The notes beneath the pieces were generated by a model that was not told the DNA's origin, searched no databases, and saw nothing but the letters and a program-made list of their open reading frames with translations. Positions 55,266 to 62,531 of a DNA stretch of 64,000 nucleotides are shown piece after piece. The DNA is from Alteromonas indica. GTDB lineage: Bacteria > Pseudomonadota > Gammaproteobacteria > Enterobacterales > Alteromonadaceae. The translations under genes were made by a program, and so were the position numbers. The stretch spans positions 1 to 64,000 of the forward strand of contig PYVY01000019.1 of NCBI GenBank assembly GCA_003056425.1. Reading direction: 5' to 3'. Numbering within the stretch: the first letter of the stretch is position 1; each line of letters begins with the position of its first letter.

Positions 55266-55700
55266 ATGCGTTTGAATGAAATTTCTCCTGCACCTGGAGC
55301 GAAAAATACTGGTAAGCGCGTTGGTCGTGGTATCGGTTCAGGTCTTGGTAAAACTGGTGGCCGCGGTCACAAAGGTCAGAAAAGCCGTTCAGGTGGATCT
55401 GTGAAGCCAGGATTTGAAGGTGGTCAGATGCCAATTCAGCGCCGTCTGCCTAAGTTCGGTTTCAAATCACGCAAAGGCTTCGTTACTGACGAAGTTACGC
55501 TGAATGAAATCGCCAAGGTAGAAGGTGATACTGCATCTCTTGAGACGTTAAAAGCTGCTGGGCTGGTTAAAAAGCACATTCAGTTTATTAAAGTTGTTAA
55601 GAGCGGTGAAGTATCACGTGCTGTTACGGTTAGCGGTTTAAAGGTTACTAAAGGCGCGCGTGAAGCGATTGAAGCTGCCGGCGGTAAAGTAGAGGAATAA
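55266..55700 (+). CDS. rplO: 50S ribosomal protein L15
   Basis: A 144-residue protein, MRLNEISPAPGAKNTGKRVG, with the Gly-rich GIGSGLGKTGGRGHKGQKSR and FEGGQMPIQRRLPKFGF. A late 50S assembly protein. GGAGG precedes the ATG. Confidence 0.97.
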   Translation: MRLNEISPAPGAKNTGKRVGRGIGSGLGKTGGRGHKGQKSRSGGSVKPGFEGGQMPIQRRLPKFGFKSRKGFVTDEVTLNEIAKVEGDTASLETLKAAGLVKKHIQFIKVVKSGEVSRAVTVSGLKVTKGAREAIEAAGGKVEE

Positions 55701-55705
55701 GCTAG

Positions 55706-57025
55706 ATGGCTAAACCAGGATTGGATTCGGGCGCTAAAAGCGGCTTAAGTGAGCTTAAAGCAAGATTGCTGTTCGTACTCGGTGCGATCGTAGTATTCCG
55801 GTTAGGCTCTTATGTGCCTATTCCGGGAATAGATCCTGCGGTTCTGGCTGAGCTTTTTGAGCAGCAGAAAGGTACCATCGTTGAAATGTTCAACATGTTC
55901 TCCGGTGGTGCTCTTGAGCGTGCATCCGTTCTGGCTTTGGGCATTATGCCATACATTACTGCATCCATTATTATGCAGTTGCTCACGGTGGTTCATCCAC
56001 CGATGATGGAGCTTAAAAAAGAAGGCGAGGCAGGCCGTCGCAAAATTAGTCAGTACACGCGTTATTTAACGCTGATACTGGCTACCTTCCAAGCAATTGG
56101 TATTGCGACAAATCTGCCTAACCTGATTAATGGATTGGTGATAAGTCCTGGCTTCGGATTCTACTTTACGGCGGTAGTGAGCTTGGTCACAGGAACCATG
56201 TTCCTGATGTGGCTGGGTGAGCAAATTACCGAACGAGGTATCGGAAACGGTATTTCTATACTGATATTTGCTGGTATTGTTGCCGGTCTGCCAACAGCGA
56301 TAGGTCAGACTGCGGAACAGGCAAGACAGGGTGATATTAATTTATTATTCCTGCTGTTAATTGGTGCCATTGTAGTTGGTCTTATTTATCTGGTGGTGTT
56401 CGTTGAACGCGCTCAACGCCGGATTGTGGTAAACTATGCTAAGCGTCAGCAAGGCCGCAAGGTTTTCGCCGCGCAAAGTACACATTTACCGCTTAAGGTT
56501 AATATGGCTGGGGTTATCCCTCCAATTTTCGCCTCCAGCATCATTCTGTTTCCAGGAACTATCGCAGGATGGTTTGGTCAGAATGAATCAACTGCTTGGC
56601 TGCAGGATGTAGCGTTAATGCTATCGCCTGGTCAACCGTTGTATGTGATGTTATATGCAGCAGCTATTATCTTCTTCTGCTTCTTCTATACTGCGTTGGT
56701 ATTTAACCCGCGCGATACGGCAGAAAACCTGAAGAAGTCTGGTGCTTTTATTCCTGGTATCCGTCCAGGTGAACAAACATCACGTTATATCGATAAGGTA
56801 ATGACTCGCCTGACACTGGCTGGCGCACTGTACATAACCTTTATTTGTTTAGTGCCTGAATTCATGCTGATTGCCTGGAATGTGCCGTTCTACTTCGGTG
56901 GTACGTCGCTTCTGATTATTGTGGTAGTTATCATGGACTTTATGGCGCAGGTGCAGACCCATTTGATGTCAAGTCAGTATGAGTCTGTTCTGAAGAAAGC
57001 TAATCTTAAAGGCTACGGCCGGTAA
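55706..57025 (+). CDS. secY: Protein translocase subunit SecY
   Basis: A 439-residue protein with ten transmembrane segments, the channel of the Sec translocon. Signatures are RLGSYVPIPGIDPAVL, FSGGALERASVLALGIMPYI (in part), LLTVVHPPMMELKKEGEAGR and the cytoplasmic loop NYAKRQQGRKVFAAQSTHLP. It follows rplO after 5 bases. Confidence 0.97.
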   Translation: MAKPGLDSGAKSGLSELKARLLFVLGAIVVFRLGSYVPIPGIDPAVLAELFEQQKGTIVEMFNMFSGGALERASVLALGIMPYITASIIMQLLTVVHPPMMELKKEGEAGRRKISQYTRYLTLILATFQAIGIATNLPNLINGLVISPGFGFYFTAVVSLVTGTMFLMWLGEQITERGIGNGISILIFAGIVAGLPTAIGQTAEQARQGDINLLFLLLIGAIVVGLIYLVVFVERAQRRIVVNYAKRQQGRKVFAAQSTHLPLKVNMAGVIPPIFASSIILFPGTIAGWFGQNESTAWLQDVALMLSPGQPLYVMLYAAAIIFFCFFYTALVFNPRDTAENLKKSGAFIPGIRPGEQTSRYIDKVMTRLTLAGALYITFICLVPEFMLIAWNVPFYFGGTSLLIIVVVIMDFMAQVQTHLMSSQYESVLKKANLKGYGR

Positions 57026-57050
57026 GATTGGTGAACTACGGAGTGATGTA

Positions 57051-57164
57051 ATGAAAGTTCGTGCATCAGTAAAGAAGATTTGCCGTAACTGTAAAGTCAT
57101 CAAGCGCAACGGTGTTGTGCGGGTGATTTGTACAGAGCCAAAGCATAAGCAAAGGCAAGGTTAA
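57051..57164 (+). CDS. rpmJ: 50S ribosomal protein L36
   Basis: A 37-residue zinc-binding protein, MKVRASVKKICRNCKVIKRN (residues 1-20), ending KHKQRQG. The zinc ligands are C11, C14, C27 and H32, so this is the zinc-containing (C+) form. A CGGAGTGATGTA leader precedes the ATG. Too short for many gene callers. Confidence 0.96.
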   Translation: MKVRASVKKICRNCKVIKRNGVVRVICTEPKHKQRQG

Positions 57165-57179
57165 TCAAAATACGCGGTA

Positions 57180-57242
57180 CATATTACCGAGTGATTGTAA
57201 GCTGAACCATACAGGTTCAGCTTAATCTATTACGGTAATATG
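57180..57242 (+). repeat. Two-tier hairpin between rpmJ and rpsM
   Basis: Outer arms CATATTACCG (57180-57189) and CGGTAATATG (57233-57242) are perfect 10-bp complements. Inner arms TAAGCTGAACC (57198-57208) and GGTTCAGCTTA (57214-57224) are perfect 11-bp complements with a 5-base loop. The two tiers are separated by an 8-by-8 internal loop. There is no T run. Its site, the leader of the alpha operon, is where S4 autoregulation acts in Escherichia coli, but the layout is not the known pseudoknot. It may be a mobile palindromic repeat or RNA-processing structure. Confidence 0.75.
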
Positions 57243-57328
57243 AACCTTAAGTTGCAATTTTGTCGATGGATAAGTATCCTATCGGGCTTTTTAGGCTGTC
57301 GACATAAAATACAAGAGGAGTGCTGTTA

Positions 57329-57685
57329 ATGGCCCGTATCGCTGGCATTAACATTCCTGAACACAAGCATGCCGTTATCGCTATTCAAGCGATTTTCGGT
57401 GTAGGCGCAACTCGTGCTAAAGAGATCTGTGCTAACGCTGGTGTTGCAGAATCAACAAAGATAAAAGAACTAGACGAAGCGACTGTAGAGAAGCTTCGTG
57501 AAGAAGTGGCTAAGTTCACCGTTGAAGGTGATCTTCGTCGTGAAGTATCGATGAGCATCAAACGTTTGATGGACCTGGGTTGCTTCCGTGGCATCCGCCA
57601 CCGTCGTAGCTTGCCTCTACGTGGTCAGCGCACTAAAACTAATGCGCGTACCCGTAAAGGTCCTCGTAAGCCAATTAAGAAGTAA
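57329..57685 (+). CDS. rpsM: 30S ribosomal protein S13
   Basis: A 118-residue protein, MARIAGINIPEHKHAVIAIQ, with HRRSLPLRGQRTKTNARTRKG. It forms part of the bridge to 50S. It is the first gene of the alpha operon, 164 bases after rpmJ, with AGAGGAG upstream; an in-frame ATG three codons earlier lies before the ribosome site context and is rejected. Confidence 0.97.
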   Translation: MARIAGINIPEHKHAVIAIQAIFGVGATRAKEICANAGVAESTKIKELDEATVEKLREEVAKFTVEGDLRREVSMSIKRLMDLGCFRGIRHRRSLPLRGQRTKTNARTRKGPRKPIKK

Positions 57686-57701
57686 GCGGGGGAGTTAAGT
57701 T

Positions 57702-58094
57702 ATGGCAAAAGCACCAACTCGTACAACGCGTAAGCGCGCTAAACGTCAGGTTGCAGACGGAATGGCTCATATCCATGCGTCTTTCAACAACACTATTGTG
57801 ACTATTACCGATCGTTCTGGTAACGCTCTGGCATGGGCAACATCAGGTGGTTCAGGTTTCCGTGGTTCACGTAAATCTACCCCTTTTGCTGCGCAGGTAG
57901 CTGCTGAGCGTGCCGGTGTTGCGGCACAAGAATACGGTTTGAAAAACCTGGAAGTATTCGTTAAAGGTCCAGGTCCAGGCCGTGAGTCTGCGATCCGTGC
58001 ACTTAACGCAACAGGTTACAAAATCACAAACATTACCGATGTGACCCCTATTCCTCACAACGGTTGTCGTCCACCGAAAAAACGTCGCGTTTAA
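57702..58094 (+). CDS. rpsK: 30S ribosomal protein S11
   Basis: A 130-residue protein with AHIHASFNNTIVTITDRSGN, FVKGPGPGRESAIRAL and the C-terminal HNGCRPPKKRRV. It lies in the platform of 30S. GGGGGAG precedes the ATG. Confidence 0.97.
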   Translation: MAKAPTRTTRKRAKRQVADGMAHIHASFNNTIVTITDRSGNALAWATSGGSGFRGSRKSTPFAAQVAAERAGVAAQEYGLKNLEVFVKGPGPGRESAIRALNATGYKITNITDVTPIPHNGCRPPKKRRV

Positions 58095-58118
58095 TCGACG
58101 GACAGTTGGAGAAAGAAC

Positions 58119-58739
58119 ATGGCAAGATATTTGGGTCCAAAACTCAAACTTAGCCGTCGCGAAGGAACCGACCTGTTCCTGAAAAGCGGCGTTCGCGCAA
58201 TCGATTCTAAATGTAAGATCGATACTGCGCCTGGTCAGCATGGTGCCCGTCGTGGCCGTTTGTCTGATTACGGTGTACAGCTGCGTGAAAAGCAAAAAGT
58301 TCGTCGTATGTACGGCGTTCTGGAAAAACAATTCCGCAACTACTACAAAGAAGCTGCACGTCTGAAAGGCAATACGGGTGAAAACCTGTTGCAACTTTTA
58401 GAGCAGCGTCTTGATAACGTAGTATACCGGATGGGATTCGCCAGTACTCGTGCTGAAGCACGTCAGCTGGTTAGCCACAAAGCAATCATGGTAAATGGTC
58501 GTTGTGTGAACATTCCATCTTATAACGTTTCTGCCGAAGACGTGGTTTCTGTTCGTGAAAAAGCTAAGAAGCAAGCGCGTATCGTTGCTGCTTTGGAACT
58601 GGCTGACCAACGTGAGAAGCCAACCTGGATTGAAGTAGACAGCAACAAAATGGAAGGTACGTTTAAACGCGTTCCGGAAAGAACTGACCTGTCTGCCGAA
58701 ATTAACGAACAGTTGATCGTCGAACTTTACTCTAAGTAA
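58119..58739 (+). CDS. rpsD: 30S ribosomal protein S4
   Basis: A 206-residue protein, MARYLGPKLKLSRREGTDLF, with the S4 domain LDNVVYRMGFASTRAEARQL around residue 95. The N-terminus has no zinc Cys cluster. It starts 16S assembly and, in Escherichia coli, represses the alpha operon through the rpsM leader. Confidence 0.97.
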   Translation: MARYLGPKLKLSRREGTDLFLKSGVRAIDSKCKIDTAPGQHGARRGRLSDYGVQLREKQKVRRMYGVLEKQFRNYYKEAARLKGNTGENLLQLLEQRLDNVVYRMGFASTRAEARQLVSHKAIMVNGRCVNIPSYNVSAEDVVSVREKAKKQARIVAALELADQREKPTWIEVDSNKMEGTFKRVPERTDLSAEINEQLIVELYSK

Positions 58740-58761
58740 AGCTAACTAAAGAGGAAGCATT

Positions 58762-59748
58762 GTGGGTTCTGTGACTGAATTCCTAAAACCGAGATTAGTT
58801 GAGATCGAAAACGTTTCTCCTACTCGTGCCAAAGTAACTTTGGAACCGCTAGAGCGTGGCTTTGGCCATACTCTGGGTAACGCCCTGCGTCGTATTCTGT
58901 TGTCATCCATGCCTGGGTGCGCAGTTACCGAGGTAGAAATCGATGGCGTTTTACACGAGTACAGCACCAAAGAAGGTGTTCAGGAAGACGTTATCGAGAT
59001 CCTGCTAAATCTGAAAGGTTTAGCGGTTCGTCTTGAAGGTAAAGACGAAGCAACGCTGACGATAGTGAAGTCTGGCGCTGGCCCTGTTGTTGCTGGTGAT
59101 ATACAGCATGATGGTGATGTAGAAATTACGAACCCTGAACACGTTATTTGTACTTTGACTGGCGAAGCTGAAATCAGCATGCGTATCAAAGTAGAAATGG
59201 GCCGTGGTTATGTTCCTGCTTCTACCCGTCGCTCCTCAGAAGATGATGATCGTCCAATTGGTCGTTTGTTAGTAGATGCCTCATTCAGCCCAGTTGAACG
59301 TATTGCTTACACTGTTGAGTCTGCCCGTGTTGAACAACGCACAGACTTAGATAAGTTAATCATCGACATGGAAACAAATGGCACCCTGGATCCTGAAGAA
59401 GCGATCCGCCGTGCAGCCACTATTTTGGCTGAACAGTTAGATGCCTTTGTTGACTTGCGTGACGTTTCAGAGCCAGTACAGAAAGAAGAGAAGCCGGAAT
59501 TTGACCCGATTCTACTTCGTCCTGTAGATGACCTGGAATTGACAGTACGTTCTGCAAACTGTTTGAAAGCGGAAGCTATCCAGTACATTGGTGACCTGGT
59601 TCAGCGTACCGAGGTGGAATTGCTTAAGACACCTAACCTTGGTAAAAAATCGCTAACTGAAATCAAAGACGTGTTAGCCTCTCGTGGTCTATCTCTGGGT
59701 ATGCGCCTAGAAAACTGGCCACCAGAGAGCATCGCTGACAAAGATTAA
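58762..59748 (+). CDS. rpoA: RNA polymerase alpha subunit
   Basis: A 328-residue protein starting GSVTEFLKPRLVEIENVS from a GTG codon with GAGGAAG upstream. The N-terminal assembly domain has LEPLERGFGHTLGNALRRIL; the C-terminal domain (about 245-328) has LRSANCLK-type ELTVRSANCLKAEAIQYIGD and NLGKKSLTEIKDVLASRGL, which contact UP elements. The GTG start may tune alpha production relative to rpsD. Confidence 0.97.
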   Translation: MGSVTEFLKPRLVEIENVSPTRAKVTLEPLERGFGHTLGNALRRILLSSMPGCAVTEVEIDGVLHEYSTKEGVQEDVIEILLNLKGLAVRLEGKDEATLTIVKSGAGPVVAGDIQHDGDVEITNPEHVICTLTGEAEISMRIKVEMGRGYVPASTRRSSEDDDRPIGRLLVDASFSPVERIAYTVESARVEQRTDLDKLIIDMETNGTLDPEEAIRRAATILAEQLDAFVDLRDVSEPVQKEEKPEFDPILLRPVDDLELTVRSANCLKAEAIQYIGDLVQRTEVELLKTPNLGKKSLTEIKDVLASRGLSLGMRLENWPPESIADKD

Positions 59749-59789
59749 TCAGGTTTTTATCAAACTGATTTGTAGAGAAGGATAAAACT

Positions 59790-60188
59790 ATGCGCCATCG
59801 TAAGAGTGGTCGTCAGTTGAATCGCAACAGCAGCCATCGTCAAGCTATGTTTAAAAACATGGCCGGCTCATTGGTCAAGCACGAAGTGATCAAAACGACG
59901 TTACCCAAAGCGAAAGAATTACGTCGCGTAATCGAGCCACTAATTACTCTTGCTAAGCAAGACAGCGTGGCTAACCGCCGCCTGGCTTTCGCTCGCACTG
60001 GTGATAAAGAGGTTGTAGGTAAACTGTTTAACGACCTAGGTCCTCGTTATGAGGCCCGCCCAGGCGGTTATACTCGCATTCTTAAATGCGGTTACCGTGC
60101 AGGCGACAGCGCCCCTATGGCGTTCGTTGAGCTAGTAGACCGTCCAGTAGCTGAAGTTTCTGAAGAAGCTGAAGCCACTGAAGAATAA
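59790..60188 (+). CDS. rplQ: 50S ribosomal protein L17
   Basis: A 132-residue protein, MRHRKSGRQLNRNSSHRQAM, with GPRYEARPGGYTRILKCGYR and an acidic C-terminal tail (SEEAEATEE). It closes the alpha operon and is followed by a strong terminator. Confidence 0.97.
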   Translation: MRHRKSGRQLNRNSSHRQAMFKNMAGSLVKHEVIKTTLPKAKELRRVIEPLITLAKQDSVANRRLAFARTGDKEVVGKLFNDLGPRYEARPGGYTRILKCGYRAGDSAPMAFVELVDRPVAEVSEEAEATEE

Positions 60189-60207
60189 GTTCTAAAGACT
60201 ATTCGAT

Positions 60208-60239
60208 TAAAAAAACCCGGCTTAGGCCGGGTTTTTTTG
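60208..60239 (+). terminator. Intrinsic terminator of the alpha operon
   Basis: AAAAAACCCGGC / GCCGGGTTTTTTT with a 4-base loop, 20 bases after the rplQ stop. Beyond it the base composition becomes AT-rich. Confidence 0.95.
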
Positions 60240-60292
60240 TTATATTGAAAATATTTTATTATTCTAATCTACTGAATTTATAAGGTTACTTT

Positions 60293-61336
60293 ATGGAAGT
60301 AATACGAAGTCTTTGTAGAGATCTTAAGAGGTTGACAAATAAAAATCCTAACCTTGCACAATGGAATGATGCTATTAAGATTGCTGAGAAAAGACCAGAG
60401 TTGTATAGGTTTTTGAAAAATATACCGTATATAGATTCTGGAAATATAAGCTTCGACGACAACATAAAACGCCTTAAGTTTGGCGGCGGCTGTAAGTTCG
60501 ATAGCAGTGAAGGTTCAATTATAGATTGGGCAAAGACCATTGATCCCCAGGTAATTGATGATTTAGGCGTGGACTATTTAGCGGGTTTTGAATCGCTATA
60601 TAAAATACTAATAGAAAGCGTTAATAATCATACTAATCCATTAACATACGATTATAAAACTAATCATCAATTAATAATAAATAAAGATCTAGTTGTTACA
60701 AGCTGTGATGTAAATTATTTTTTATTTTATGCTGAGAAATTTTGTAACACATTCTTTAGCTATAACAAAGACCATACTCTCGTTATTAATCTTATATTCG
60801 AAAAGCTATCTGATAAACATAAGTATGTTTTAGAAAAAATACAGAATGAACATAAGGAATTATTAATTGTATTATCTAAAACTAGCGATAATAGAAAAAG
60901 TTTATATGCAAATGGCCGTTTTTTAATATTAGCTGAACTCTTTAATGAGGGGGCTAAATCTATCACGACGGTTGATATAGACTGTATTTTTATAGGTTCA
61001 GTAGAGTTATTCCATCGGGCCATGAAGTATAATCAAGACTCAATAGGCTTAATAATATCACCTGCAATACAGTTTCCATGGTATTATACTATGGCTGGTT
61101 TTGTTTATTTTCCAAGAAACGAAACCATACTAAAGAAATTAAAGTATTTGAGTTCACTAATCAGTTCACTTTATACAAATAAAGATAAGAAAGACTACTG
61201 GTATTCTGATCAAAACGCATTGTTGATTTTTTTCATCATGCATGAGGTAAGAGTAACACGTGTAGGCTCTGAACATCTCAGAAAGATATGGAAACAGGTT
61301 GGTGCCAGCTCAAAAGGCTTAGTAGCTCCCGAATAG
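60293..61336 (+). CDS. Putative glycosyltransferase-like protein of unknown specificity
   Basis: A 347-residue protein, AT-rich in codon use and unlike the ribosomal genes before it. It has YANGRFLILAELFNEGAKSI followed by VDIDCIF with a DxD motif (Asp228 and Asp230), as in GT-A glycosyltransferases with a nucleotide-diphospho-sugar fold. A later WYSDQNALLIFF fits the C-terminal acidic motif of such folds. The N-terminal 130 residues are helical and unrecognised. AAGG precedes the ATG. It is first of three closely linked genes and probably belongs to a surface-glycan or protein-glycosylation locus. Confidence 0.5.
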   Translation: MEVIRSLCRDLKRLTNKNPNLAQWNDAIKIAEKRPELYRFLKNIPYIDSGNISFDDNIKRLKFGGGCKFDSSEGSIIDWAKTIDPQVIDDLGVDYLAGFESLYKILIESVNNHTNPLTYDYKTNHQLIINKDLVVTSCDVNYFLFYAEKFCNTFFSYNKDHTLVINLIFEKLSDKHKYVLEKIQNEHKELLIVLSKTSDNRKSLYANGRFLILAELFNEGAKSITTVDIDCIFIGSVELFHRAMKYNQDSIGLIISPAIQFPWYYTMAGFVYFPRNETILKKLKYLSSLISSLYTNKDKKDYWYSDQNALLIFFIMHEVRVTRVGSEHLRKIWKQVGASSKGLVAPE

Positions 61337-61355
61337 TTAAAAGAGTGAGTTTGTT

Positions 61356-62531
61356 GTGAATCTAATAGTAAGTTCTTTAATAGATGATCGGTGGTTTGAA
61401 TTTAGGAAATTATTCAAACCAGGCATTTTAACCTCCATGTTGAGTGTGCCAGATAGAGACTGTGTATTTAGAGATAAGTTTGAACCGGCTGTACTGCCAA
61501 CTTTATTGGAATTAAAGCACCTAGAGTCGGTTATAATTATCTATAGCGCCCCCGAAAGGTTAATAGCTGATAAATTAAATTCGGGTGAACGTATTGATTC
61601 TGAATACCTAAGCAGCTTGAGAAGTTCATACCATACGTTATTTGAGCTAAAAGAGAAATATGGCTCCGAGATTCAGCTTGTTCTTTTCGATAGCTTAATA
61701 GAGAAGAAACAGTTATTACCAAAAATTTTCGATATAGCAGAGACGTGTAGCTTTCAATTCGAGCTAGACGAAATATATTTTCTTTCTGAGCTGGTTAAAT
61801 CTTTTACTTTTTACTTAAACTATTTTGACGCATTTGTTAGATTGAACTACGATCATTATAGTAGGTCCTCAGATACAATTTCTTGTTTAAATTATTTATC
61901 TAAAAATTCATCGGATAGATATGAAAAAACTCTCTCTGACTTATATAAATACTTAGAGAATGAACATAGGAATCTCAATAACTCATTAGATAGAGGTGAC
62001 GTCACAAGAACAAAAGCTCTAGAGCTTAGAGTTGTCAACTTAGCTAAAGAAGAGAGTAAAAATAAGAAAAAGATAGATTGGTTAAGATCAGAAAAATTGC
62101 ATATTTCTAAGAATATACAGCTCTATAAAGACCTTAGCTACAGGGCACATATTAATATGATAGCGTCTGAAGTTAAATTGGCACGTCTTGATTATTCTTC
62201 TTCCTATTTGTGTAAGCTTAAAAAGTTGTATAGAAGTAAAACTAAATCTCAAATAGACTTCTATGAGTATTTGCTTAAGCATAGTTCACTCTTCGATGAG
62301 AAGTGGTATCTAAACAATTACCCGGACGTTAAAGCGAGTGGGGTTTCGGCCATCAGTCATTTTATTAACTATGGTGCAATAGAATATCGTAACCCCTCAA
62401 GATTTTTCAATGTAAGAAAGTATTTTTACGATAATCCTGATGTTAAACGTTCTAAATTAAATCCTTTAATACACTATTTATTACATGGATGTCTTGAAAA
62501 TAGAAAAATTAGTGGCGTAAATTTATGTTAG
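61356..62531 (+). CDS. Coiled-coil protein with C-terminal YPDV repeat segment (polysaccharide-locus type)
   Basis: A 391-residue protein. Residues about 190-260 form a charged coiled coil (EERKNKKKIDWLRSEK-like). The C-terminus (about 310-391) has two copies of the pattern F-x-x-x-x-Y-L/F-x-N-P/Y-P-D-V followed by NPLIHYLLHGCLENR, seen in proteins attached to bacterial glycosyltransferases in polysaccharide loci. The GTG at 61356 is the likely start, with AAGAG upstream. It lies 19 bases after the previous gene and its last 7 bases overlap the next, so the three are co-transcribed. Function unknown. Confidence 0.5.
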   Translation: MNLIVSSLIDDRWFEFRKLFKPGILTSMLSVPDRDCVFRDKFEPAVLPTLLELKHLESVIIIYSAPERLIADKLNSGERIDSEYLSSLRSSYHTLFELKEKYGSEIQLVLFDSLIEKKQLLPKIFDIAETCSFQFELDEIYFLSELVKSFTFYLNYFDAFVRLNYDHYSRSSDTISCLNYLSKNSSDRYEKTLSDLYKYLENEHRNLNNSLDRGDVTRTKALELRVVNLAKEESKNKKKIDWLRSEKLHISKNIQLYKDLSYRAHINMIASEVKLARLDYSSSYLCKLKKLYRSKTKSQIDFYEYLLKHSSLFDEKWYLNNYPDVKASGVSAISHFINYGAIEYRNPSRFFNVRKYFYDNPDVKRSKLNPLIHYLLHGCLENRKISGVNLC

